64,000 nucleotides of DNA, from contig NZ_AP024488.1 of NCBI RefSeq assembly GCF_021654575.1, positions 3,495,501-3,559,500 on the forward strand. Direction: 5' to 3'. The notes beneath the pieces were generated by a model. It had not been told where the DNA came from. It saw nothing but the letters and a program-made list of their open reading frames with translations, and did not search any database. A program made the translations under genes and the position numbers. This stretch comes from Desulfoluna limicola (lineage in GTDB: Bacteria > Desulfobacterota > Desulfobacteria > Desulfobacterales > Desulfolunaceae). Positions 7,601-15,600 of this stretch are shown here, piece after piece. How positions within the stretch are numbered: the first letter of the stretch is position 1; each line of letters starts with the position of its first letter.

Positions 7601-9176
7601 GGTCCGTGGGGGGGCATTCCGCAACCGAAACAGCAAGCTGGCCGACATCACGCACTCCTCCCCCGTTCTTCACAACGGGGTCGTCTACGTCGGGGCCAAC
7701 GACGGCATGTTCCACGCCTTTGACGCAGCCAACGGCAATGAACTCTTTGCCTATGTGCCCTCGTTCGTCTACCCCAACCTGGGCGAGTACACCAGCCCCA
7801 ATTACGGGCACAAATTCTACGCGGACGGCACTGCCACCGCCAGAACAGTCCCCACGTCCACCAGTAGCCAGGACTGGGTGGTGAGCGGCCTGAGAAAAGG
7901 GGGACGGGGCCTCTTCGGCATCAACGTCACCAGCCCGAAAACCATCTCGGAAACCGCCCTTCCCACCATCTGGGAGTACCCCACCTTGGCCGTCCCGGAT
8001 GATGACATGGGCTACACCTACGGTGAGGTGACCATCGCCCAGGGCAACGACTCCTCGGCTGGAGACCAGCTGATCTTTACCTCCAACGGCTACGACAGCC
8101 CCAACGGCCATGCGGTGCTTCTCATCCTGAAACTTGACGGCACCCTCTTCAAAAAGATCGACACCGGCGTCGGCAGCTCCACCCCCGGCAACTGCAACGG
8201 CCTGAGCGATCCTCTGGTTGTGGATTTAACAGATGACGGCAAGGCCGACGTCGTCTACGCAGGCGACCTGCTGGGCAATCTCTGGAAGTTCGACATCTCC
8301 GACCCAAGCAAAAGCAACTGGAAGGTGGCATATGAAACTGGGGGCGTGAGCAAGCCCCTCTTTACCGCGAAAAACAGCTCCGGTCAGACTCAGCCCATCA
8401 CCTCCAAACCGGCGGCCATGTTCCACTGCAACCCCACCAAAAAAGGGACCATCCTGGTCTTCGGCACCGGACGCATGCTCTCGGACGGAGACCTGGACAA
8501 CACCAACACCCAGACCATCTACGGGATCTGGGACTGGCAGGAGGAGTGGGCCCGCAACGGCTACAGCGACACCACCCCCTACCACATGGGGACCTTCAAC
8601 ACCCCGAGCGGAACCCCTTCGATGAGAACCCTCTCCAACATTGACGGGAACAACGCCTTCCCCGCAACCGTGGATCTCACCCTGCTCCAGCAGACCCAGG
8701 TCTCCTCCAGTGACGATTGGCGCTACACCAGCAACAACGCCATCGACTGGTTCGAGGTGGACACCTGGAAAAACGCCAAGTCAGCCGGCACCTCCTACAC
8801 CGGGGGAGTCCACCTTGGGTGGTACCTGAACCTGCCGGACAGCAAAGAACGGGTCATCACCAAAACCCAGATCCGGGACGGCAAGGCGTACATCGTCTCC
8901 ATCATCCCGGAGCCCGCCCCGTGTGCCTCCGGCGGCACCACCGTCGGCTCGATCCTCAACGCGTGCAACGGCGGTCAGCTCCAGGACCCTCAGTGGGATA
9001 CCAACGGCGATGGTGTGGTGGATGCCAATGACAACAGCGCCTCCGGCAAAAAATTCGACGACGACATCTACTACGCACCGGCCATCATCGAAGACAAACT
9101 CTTCTTCACCAAAGACCGGGTGGAGAACACGACGGACGAAATCAAAGGCCTCTTCTACTGGCGCATCAAGGAATGA
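4683..9176 (+). CDS. pilY1: PilY1 tip protein with lectin-like, MopE and vWA domains, cassette B
   Basis: A 1497-residue exported protein; a TTG start is inferred from GGAGGAAAGATC-TTG, the exact counterpart of the ATG start in cassette C. Order of domains: signal peptide to about A43; a LamG/concanavalin-like domain at about 44-255; two MopE-type metal-binding repeats at about 258-398 (DSDGDGYGN, DCDDTDANTYPGA, EICDGKDNNCDG); a von Willebrand A domain from about 405 with MIDAS motif DDSGS, a later DGPTPM and a TDGYG loop; then the PilY1 C-terminal beta-propeller from about 1000. In the propeller, DLTDDGKAD before VVYAGDLLGNLWKFD is the calcium loop known in this family. It probably sits at the pilus tip and acts in adhesion and extension control. 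The lectin-like N-terminus is an addition to classical PilY1. Confidence 0.93.
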   Translation: MGQHTHTLRATDGSQHHTKRPTVLMPFFLMIFLFLTWVPMTHAVSLPYNEDFNYSNGNNTPSAWKAQDQDDTSGTYHDIRKKSLRIVSGGSDKVEDYYTVYLNDITGDFTATTQVKSLTDTTSITKAGLIVQNSLGSTTNTAHIQVAASRDTGYLMMFDDDGDGSVDQTFSAAVGIAPPDVWLRVVRSGNTFSGFYSTDNSTWTLLGIVASSKAESELDVGLFGFSGQFWWSSSWWPEISVAGFDNFSIIGSAATFTYHEDSDGDGYGNPSVSITSTSATPPSGYVTDNTDCDDTDANTYPGATEICDGKDNNCDGTIDEGLSTNTYYRDADGDGYGTIIDTHQGCSPNPGYVTTPGDCNDNNILINPGASDICGNNIDEDCSGGDAACFSDTICEPISDTPLSVTVGGSAGIIMFILDDSGSMDWSVMCAEDEGRFNGLADYTANYSRPRWKSQYHGYNRIYYNPGTTYKPWAASKSRTFSDATFTNALKHPLGYYCWALSHETSGNTISLTRTFDSYGGIDVTFGHYYVVSTTDSQPYLVDLGIKSSAPVYYKVTQSSGGASDNYRSVKSLTKVIDSGVPSDVAITGTFTEARSNFANWFTYHRTREVATKAALGFALQDLSGVKVGIHTFNHSVTRPATLITTAADVEDFLDYVYQVDRDGPTPMRLALEDVGQYLDAQDSNNGGIGTNPFDTSANGGDCQQAFAILMTDGYGNGGSPSVGNADADNNSKWDGPEFYGKNSNRLPDVAMHYYERDLVTALADKVPVQDPDYEAPHQRMVTYTVSFGIEGDYDQADYPNCPPAHPDNAIDCPPWPSGGTNEAKVDELWHAAVNGRGQYISTGTPQELSDAINSVLNDITRRTGTAASVAVSSEKLDTGLVIYQGFFDSGDWSGNLEAYDVNASGVVNLSAKWSAKTQLNAANWDTGRTILTRNDATETTKAFRYGNLSGTQKSNVTENQVDYIRGDNSLEEVRGGAFRNRNSKLADITHSSPVLHNGVVYVGANDGMFHAFDAANGNELFAYVPSFVYPNLGEYTSPNYGHKFYADGTATARTVPTSTSSQDWVVSGLRKGGRGLFGINVTSPKTISETALPTIWEYPTLAVPDDDMGYTYGEVTIAQGNDSSAGDQLIFTSNGYDSPNGHAVLLILKLDGTLFKKIDTGVGSSTPGNCNGLSDPLVVDLTDDGKADVVYAGDLLGNLWKFDISDPSKSNWKVAYETGGVSKPLFTAKNSSGQTQPITSKPAAMFHCNPTKKGTILVFGTGRMLSDGDLDNTNTQTIYGIWDWQEEWARNGYSDTTPYHMGTFNTPSGTPSMRTLSNIDGNNAFPATVDLTLLQQTQVSSSDDWRYTSNNAIDWFEVDTWKNAKSAGTSYTGGVHLGWYLNLPDSKERVITKTQIRDGKAYIVSIIPEPAPCASGGTTVGSILNACNGGQLQDPQWDTNGDGVVDANDNSASGKKFDDDIYYAPAIIEDKLFFTKDRVENTTDEIKGLFYWRIKE

Positions 9177-9187
9177 TAAACAATGAA

Positions 9188-9211
9188 GCCCCCAGCGGGC
9201 CTGCTGGGGGC
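9188..9211 (+). other. Hairpin between pilY1 and the 109-residue protein gene (B)
   Basis: GCCCCCAGC-GGGCCT-GCTGGGGGC is a perfect 9-bp stem 11 bases after the pilY1 stop, without a T-run. It may protect or tune the transcript of the distal gene. Confidence 0.5.
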
Positions 9212-9413
9212 AACTATCTGGGAGGCAGTACAAACGGGATCGTGAATCAGAATCTGGCGTCACCAGCTCAATCGGCAACCTCAACTCAGAAGGGTTGGCT
9301 GTTGAAACAGACCGTTGTTGCTGCATGCCGCACTCAGCCAAAGACAAGGCTAAACCATTGCAACTTGAGGAACAGGCCCTGAATGGCCCCTAAAAACCAA
9401 AGGAAATTCAACC

Positions 9414-9743
9414 ATGAAACGAGCACTCATCCTCACCATGAGTACCCTGCTGCTGATCACAGCTGTGCCGGTTCTTGCCGCAGACTCATATGCCCCGTTC
9501 AACCCCTCCATCCACAACGCTGAAAACCTCCCCGGGGGCATTCTTTACATGGAGACCGGGAAGGTCGACCTTTTAAATCAGGATCAGGTCGTACTGAACG
9601 ACGCCACCTACCCCTACAACCGCCGGTTGGGGGTTTTCTCAAAGGACGGCCTGAAAATTCCACGGAATAAAATCAAAAAAGGCCAGACAATCGATCTCTA
9701 CGCGAATGCTGATCACGAGGCGGTGTATATCGTCATAAAGTGA
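9414..9743 (+). CDS. Small exported PilY1-associated protein (PilY2-like by position), cassette B
   Basis: A 109-residue paralogue of the proteins at 1318 and 17246. Signal peptide MKRALILTMS...VLAA is followed by YAPFNPSIHNAENLPGGILY, a VVLNDATYPYN strand, FSKDGLKI, KKGQTIDLYAN and HEAVYIVIK. ATG 9414 follows AAAGGAAATTCAACC. The gene ends cassette B; a hairpin with a T-rich tail follows at 9782. Equal length and constant position after pilY1 in all three cassettes argue for a specific role with PilY1, but no function is known to me. Confidence 0.87.
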   Translation: MKRALILTMSTLLLITAVPVLAADSYAPFNPSIHNAENLPGGILYMETGKVDLLNQDQVVLNDATYPYNRRLGVFSKDGLKIPRNKIKKGQTIDLYANADHEAVYIVIK

Positions 9744-9781
9744 TCACAACCTGGCGCTCCGAAAAGCCATTGATCAGGATG

Positions 9782-9822
9782 CGGGCGAGGCGGACTCACT
9801 CTTTCCGCCTTGCCCGTTTCTT
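9782..9822 (+). terminator. Terminator of cassette B
   Basis: CGGGCGAGGCGGA and TCCGCCTTGCCCG form a 13-bp stem with one G-T pair, followed by TTTCTT. It is 38 bases after the last stop codon of cassette B. Confidence 0.6.
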
Positions 9823-9917
9823 ACAACACGCTTCTCCTGGCTTCCCGGGTATCGCTCACTGGCCATGCCCCTCTTCCCATTTAAAATGAGGCATCCGGAT
9901 TATCGGCACAGGGAGTG

Positions 9918-10012
9918 TATTAATTCATTTAACACAGCCGATATTTCTATGATTATCAAACAATTAAAACAGACCCTCGGAACACATCGCCCGTTCACTA
10001 TAAAATATATTT
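9918..10012 (+). promoter_or_regulatory. Conserved AT-rich upstream block of cassette C
   Basis: TATTAATT (9918) and TATAAAATAT (9999) repeat the anchors found before cassette B at nearly the same distance from the start codon (423 versus 426 bp). Confidence 0.45.
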
Positions 10013-10354
10013 ATCCTGCAAATGGCTGAATCATACATAAAATGAGCGCTATTGCCGCCTCGAAGAACAAAAAAAAACACGTACACAAACACCCCGAATC
10101 CACCACCAAGCGCCTTTTCAGAAAACCCTACCCCTCACGCCATGAGTACTCGCGGTTCCAGTCCGTCGGTTCCACCCCTTCGTTTCTGCCCCCCATCAGA
10201 AAATTGACGGACAGCCTCAATCACCCGACCCGGCCAGCGAAGTGATCCCCCGAAAAAAACACGACCGCGCACGCCCCCCCAACACCCTTGAATAAAGGGA
10301 CATACAAACACAACACGTTAAAACACGCACACCGAGACACCGCACAAGGAACAT

Positions 10355-10370
10355 TGGCACACATCTTGTA
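10355..10370 (+). promoter_or_regulatory. Sigma-54 promoter of pilus tip cassette C
   Basis: TGGCAC-ACATC-TTGTA, the same -24/-12 layout as before cassette B, 52 bp upstream of the first start codon. Conservation within an otherwise diverged leader supports function. Confidence 0.78.
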
Positions 10371-10421
10371 TTAACTATCCAGTATTACGTTTCAATTTAA
10401 CCCACCAAGGAAATATCCCGC

Positions 10422-10892
10422 ATGAGACGAACTGATGGATTTACCTTAATGGAATTGATGGTAATCGTGGCCATTGTGGCCGTTCTCGGGGCTCTCTCCG
10501 TTGCCGGCTACTCGCGCCTTGTAGAAGGGACTCGGCTCACCTCGGCAGCCAATGACATCAAAGGCGATCTCGAACTGGCCAAAGTCACCGCCGTGAAACG
10601 ACATGTCACCGTGCTGGCCTACTTCGATGACGGAGCGGGGGACAGCGGCAGCTACACCCTGTCGCTCAATACCAAAGGCGGGACAAAGATCCTCACACGC
10701 ACCATGCCGAAAAATGTTCAATTGACCGGCGTCACAACCCCCATCGGCTTCAACACCCTGGGGATGGCAAGTTCAACGGGACAAGTCATGGTAAAAACCC
10801 TTGATAACACTAAATTCAAACGCGTGACTGTTTCAGCAGCAGGCAACATCACACTGCAACGCAGCACAGACGGAACCAACTGGGGGGACTGA
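10422..10892 (+). CDS. FimT/FimU-GspH family minor pilin, cassette C
   Basis: A 156-residue prepilin, paralogue of the first gene of cassette B. Leader MRRTDG is cut before FTLMELMVIVAIVAV; the mature E5 is present. The GspH-type domain keeps AVKRHVTVLAYFDDG and the final SAAGNITLQRS. AAGGAAATATCCCGC precedes ATG 10422. pilW follows after one base. Relative to the cassette B copy most changes are conservative and the length is unchanged, pointing to duplication of the entire operon and selection to keep both. Confidence 0.9.
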   Translation: MRRTDGFTLMELMVIVAIVAVLGALSVAGYSRLVEGTRLTSAANDIKGDLELAKVTAVKRHVTVLAYFDDGAGDSGSYTLSLNTKGGTKILTRTMPKNVQLTGVTTPIGFNTLGMASSTGQVMVKTLDNTKFKRVTVSAAGNITLQRSTDGTNWGD

Positions 10893-10893
10893 T

Positions 10894-11532
10894 ATGAGAC
10901 CCGTCACCAAACACCCATGCCAAAATGTTCAGGGCCTCACCCTGGTGGAACTCCTCGTGGCCCTTGCCATGTCTGCCATTCTCAGCGTGGCCCTCATCGC
11001 AACCTTTGCCAGTTACTCACGGACCTCAGTCGCCCAGGAGAACGTTCTCTCCATGCAGCAGAACCTGCGAGCCGCCCTCTACCTCATGGGGCGCGACCTC
11101 CGTATGGCGGGATACAGGGGGCCTGACCCTGCCAGCGCACCCTCAGCGGGCTTCGTTACGGCCAACGCCGACAACCTCTCCTTTACCGTTCTTGATGATG
11201 CCTCCAACACCCTGACGACCATCACCTACACATTCACCAATAACACCATCCAGCGCAGCGACGGCACCATGACCAATGAGGTTGTCGCCGAGGACATCGA
11301 TGGCGTGGAATTTTACTACACATCCTCCGGGGGCGGGCAATCCACCACCCCGGGAACCCTGGGAAACATCGAATCGGTGGAAATCACCGTTTTGGCCCGT
11401 ACCAATCGAAACGACCCTGATTTTTCCAACGCCACCACCTACACAACACCTTCCGGTGACACCTGGGGCCCATACGATGACGGCCGCAGGCGACGCATGG
11501 GTGAAAGCGTCATCCTTTTAAGGAACATGTAA
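10894..11532 (+). CDS. pilW: PilW-like minor pilin, cassette C
   Basis: A 212-residue prepilin; leader ending VQG before LTLVELLVALAMSAI, one hydrophobic helix, then SMQQNLRAALYLMGRDLRM as in the cassette B copy. The middle (ANADNLSFTVLDD...) differs most, while the end GRRRRMGESVILLRNM is conserved. It starts one base after the GspH-like gene, so the two are translationally coupled. pilV follows after 29 bases without the hairpin found in cassette B. Confidence 0.9.
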   Translation: MRPVTKHPCQNVQGLTLVELLVALAMSAILSVALIATFASYSRTSVAQENVLSMQQNLRAALYLMGRDLRMAGYRGPDPASAPSAGFVTANADNLSFTVLDDASNTLTTITYTFTNNTIQRSDGTMTNEVVAEDIDGVEFYYTSSGGGQSTTPGTLGNIESVEITVLARTNRNDPDFSNATTYTTPSGDTWGPYDDGRRRRMGESVILLRNM

Positions 11533-11561
11533 ACGCCTTTAATTTAGAAGGAACCAGTATC

Positions 11562-11963
11562 ATGATCTGTATTCAACCCCCAATACACCCAGCCCCAGCA
11601 TCCAAAGAAGAGGGATTCACTCTCATTGAGGTCATGGTGGCCCTGGTCATCTTCGCCTTCGGCATTCTGGCTGTCCTGGGGATGCAGGTCACCTCTATTC
11701 GGGGTGGTTACCAATCCCAAAACTTAACGGAAGCCGCCAGCGCAGGGGCCAACAAGATCGAGGAACTCATCGCCATGGATTACGACCCCCTTGACGACGG
11801 CACCGAAACCGTGGCCGGGAAATACTCCCTCAACTGGGATGTCACGGAGAACACAAGCGGCAAATTATCCAACACCAAGGCCATTGACCTCACCGTGCAA
11901 TGGACCGAAGGGGGCCGAACCCACCAGGTCGTCTACGAATTTCTCAAGGCAAAGGATATTTAA
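11562..11963 (+). CDS. pilV: PilV-like minor pilin, cassette C
   Basis: A 133-residue prepilin with leader of about 18 residues ending KEEG before FTLIEVMVALVIFAFG, E5 present and GMQV after the helix. AGAAGGAACC lies upstream of ATG 11562. Compared with the cassette B copy the leader is 13 residues shorter and the cleavage region is the canonical GF instead of a late GF. The end VQWTEGGRTHQVVYEFL is shared. Part of the tip priming complex with PilW, PilX and PilY1. Confidence 0.89.
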   Translation: MICIQPPIHPAPASKEEGFTLIEVMVALVIFAFGILAVLGMQVTSIRGGYQSQNLTEAASAGANKIEELIAMDYDPLDDGTETVAGKYSLNWDVTENTSGKLSNTKAIDLTVQWTEGGRTHQVVYEFLKAKDI

Positions 11964-12017
11964 CGCCTCAATACGGCCAGTATCCATAGCAGATACTGCA
12001 ACCGACAGGAGCTTCGC

Positions 12018-12551
12018 ATGAACCACACGCCACACCCAATCAACAACGAAGAGGGCTCTGTTATTCTCTTGACCCTGGCGCTGCTCATTCTTCTCACCAT
12101 TGCCGGGCTGGCACTCTTAAGCACCACGGACACCGATCTGCAAATCACCCAAAACGACCGGTGCTTCAAGCAGAACCTCACCCGGGCCGAATCCGCCGTC
12201 ATGGAGGCCGCGCAGATCATGGCCTATTACGAGTCCACAGCATCCAGGCTCAAACCCACGGAGACTAACGTTCTCACATGGATTGAAGATTCCGACTTCG
12301 ACCCCTTCAACCCCACAGCGCCCGACCAGTGGGTCACCGACCCATCGGACCCAACGGTACAGACGGCCCAACTCTCCCAGCACTACACCGACTCCCTTTC
12401 CGCCTATGCGGCGGTTTATGAAGGGATCGCACCGGGAGCGTCCCTGGACATGGCAAGCACCACCACCATGCGGCAGTATGAGGTCATCGGCCGTGCCGAA
12501 CAATGCAACGGCCTGCTGGATGTCATCGCAGGGTACCGCATCCGATTTTAA
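12018..12551 (+). CDS. pilX: PilX-like minor pilin, cassette C
   Basis: A 177-residue protein with short leader and EEGSVILLTLALLILLTIAG, the PilX N-terminal helix. NDRCFKQNLTRAESAVMEA and RAEQCNGLLDVIAGYRIRF are nearly identical to cassette B. The central stretch (DFDPFNPTAPDQWVTDPS) is variable and three residues longer overall. ACAGGAGC is placed upstream of ATG 12018. The conserved cysteine pair is also present. Confidence 0.89.
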   Translation: MNHTPHPINNEEGSVILLTLALLILLTIAGLALLSTTDTDLQITQNDRCFKQNLTRAESAVMEAAQIMAYYESTASRLKPTETNVLTWIEDSDFDPFNPTAPDQWVTDPSDPTVQTAQLSQHYTDSLSAYAAVYEGIAPGASLDMASTTTMRQYEVIGRAEQCNGLLDVIAGYRIRF

Positions 12552-12613
12552 CCCGTCCGTCACGGACCCAATTTTTTTTTAGGTATCACTCACCTTTTCA
12601 TGGAGGAAAGATC

Positions 12614-15600
12614 ATGGGCCATCACGTTCACCCCACACGGGCCGCAGTCTGGTCACTGCACGGTGTGCAGCGTTTCGGCGGTCTGGTGCTGCTTTGCCTG
12701 CTGAGCTTCTGGCTCTTCGCATCCACGCCCGCAGCCCATGCCGTTACCCTGCCCTTTAACGACAACTTCAACGGATCCCTCAAAGCGGACTGGGACGACT
12801 ACAACCAGATACACTGGGCCTCGAACCTGTTCACCTCCAGCTACCATGAGATACGCGGAAACACCCTTGTCATTGAAGCAGGTGGTTATCTGCCGGTGGC
12901 CAACTTCTATACCGTTTACCTTGATGCCGTCAGCAATGACTTCACGGCAACGGTCCAGCTTACCAGCCTTGATAGCACCGACACGGGGACCAAGGCGGGG
13001 ATCATTGTCCAGCACGACCTGGCCAATGATTCAAACAACAAGGCACACATTCAAGTGGCAGCAAGCCACAACACCGGGTACCTCATGCTGCTTGATGACG
13101 ACGGGGACCTGACGGCGGATGCCTCTTTTACGGTGCCAGCCTCCCTTGGGACGCCCAAGGTCTGGTTGAGACTGGTACGAAGCGGCAACACCTTTACCGG
13201 ATTGTACAGTACGGACGGCTCCGCCTGGGCAGCCATCGGCTCGGTCAACTCCACACAGGCGGCTGCCGATGTCGATGTGGGGCTTTTCGGCAACTCAGGT
13301 GACATCTTTGATTCAAGTACCGCACGTTTCGATAGCTTCACCCTCACCGGTTCTGCCGCCGCATTCATCTACTATGAAGACAGCGACTCGGATACCTACG
13401 GGAACCCATCCGCCTCCATTGTGTCGAGCTCCGGTACTCCCCCTTCAGGCTATGTCACCGACAACACGGACTGCGATGACACCGATGCCAATACCCACCC
13501 CGGCGCCGCAGAAATCTGCGACGGAAAGGACAACAACTGTGATGGCACCATCGATGAAGGACAGGCCACCACCACCTTCTACCGCGATGCCGACGGCGAC
13601 GGCTATGGCACCATCATCGACACCCATCAAGGCTGCAGCCCCAATGCCGGTTATGTTGCCACTCCCGGGGACTGTAACGACAACAACGCCCTGATCAACC
13701 CGGCGGCAGCAGATATCTGCGAAAACAATATTGACGAAGACTGTACGGGCGGCGACGCGGCCTGCTCATCCGACACCATCTGCGACCCCATTTCCAATAC
13801 CCCCTTGAGCATCACCATCGGGGGGTCCCCCGCCATCATCATGTTCCTCCTGGATGACTCCGGCAGCATGGAGTGGAGCGTCATGTGCGATGAAGACGAA
13901 GGTCGTTTCAACGGACTCTCCGAATACACCGAAAACTACTCCAGACCACGATGGAAATCTCAGTATCATGGGTACAACCGCATCTACTATGACCCGAACA
14001 CGACCTATGAGCCCTGGCCGAAATCAGCATCCAACACCTTTTCAGACGCAACCTTTACAAGTGTTCCCAAACACCCCCTGAACTTCTTCTCCAATGCCCT
14101 GAAAAATGAGAACCGAGGCAGCAACACCATCACCCTCGAGCGAACCTTTGACACTTATGGCGCAACCACCGTCACCTTCGGCCATTACTATGTGGTCTCC
14201 ACGACGGACAGCAAGCCATACCTGATCGATCTTGGCATCAATAATACCGGCCCAACCTATTACAGTGTCACCCAAAGCCTCGGTGATGCCGACGACAACT
14301 ACCGAACGGTCCAGAGCCTGACGAAGCTCACGACAGGCATCCCGGCAGACGTGGCCATCAGCGGCACCTTCGCCGAAGCAAGGGGCAACTTCGCCAACTG
14401 GTTCACCTACCACCGAACCCGTGAAACAAGCACCAAAGCGGCTCTGGGATTTTCCCTTCAGGAGCTGTCCGGCGTCAAGGCGGGGATCCACACCTTCAAC
14501 CGATCCGTGGTCAAGGCTGCATCGCTCATCAGCACAAGAGCTGATGTCGAGACCTTACTCGACAGCGTCTATCAGGTGGATCGAGATGGGTACACGCCCA
14601 TGAGGCTTGCCCTTGAGGACGTGGGCCAATATTTCGACGCCGATGACGGGAATGACGGAGGCATTGGCCCCAACCCATTTGACCTCTCAGCAGACGGCGG
14701 CAACTGCCAGCAGGCATTTACGATTCTCATGACCGACGGCTACGGCAACGGCGGAGCCCCGAGTGTAGGCAACGCAGATGCCGACAACAACACCAAGTGG
14801 GACGGTCCTGAGTTTTACGGAAAAAACTCCAACCGGCTTCCCGATGTGGCCATGCACTACTACGAACGCGACCTCGCCTCCAAACTTGCCGATGAAGTAC
14901 CGCTGCAGGATGCGGTCTACGAGGGCCCGCATCAGCATATGGTCACCTACTCCGTCTCCTTCGGTGTTCAAGGGTATTATGACCAAGACGATCCAAAGTG
15001 GATTAACTGCCCGCCTCCCCCAACGGACCCCACGACGCCCATTGACTGTCCCGATTGGCTCTCAGGGGGGACCAACGAAGCCAAGGTGGATGAACTGTGG
15101 CACGCAGCAGCCAACGGTCGGGGACAATACATCAACACCGGTACCCCCCAGGAACTTGCCGATGCCATCAACACAGTGTTGAACGACATCACCCGTCGAA
15201 TCGGCACCGCCGCATCCGTTGCCGTGAGTTCTGAAAAACTCGACACCGGCCTGGTGATTTATCAGGGATTCTTCGACAGCGGGGACTGGTCGGGAAACCT
15301 TGAAGCTTACGATGTAAGCCCCAGCGGCGTGGTCGACCTTACCCCAAAATGGAGCGCAAAAACCAAGCTCAATGCCGCCAACTGGAACACGGGCCGCCAG
15401 ATACTCACGACGAAAGACACCACGGCTTCGGCCGTTGCCTTCCGGCATGCAAACCTCTCTGCCGACCAGCAGGCCCATATCACGGATAATCAGTTGAAGT
15501 ATATCCGGGGTGACGCCACCTATGAAGAGGACAATGGCGGAACATTCCGAGACCGCAACAGCAAACTGGGGGATATCACCCACTCCTCCCCCATCCTTCA

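Larger units (their letters stand above)
9744..10421. other. 678-bp leader upstream of cassette C, no gene
   Basis: Contains the cassette B terminator, the conserved AT-rich block (9918-10012) and the sigma-54 promoter (10355-10370). Open frames are short and lack ribosome sites. It corresponds in length and motif order to the leader of cassette B. Confidence 0.6.

Noticed and set aside
10042..10245. Possible gene in the cassette C leader
   Set aside because: Same reasons: no ribosome site, no similarity to the corresponding leader of B.
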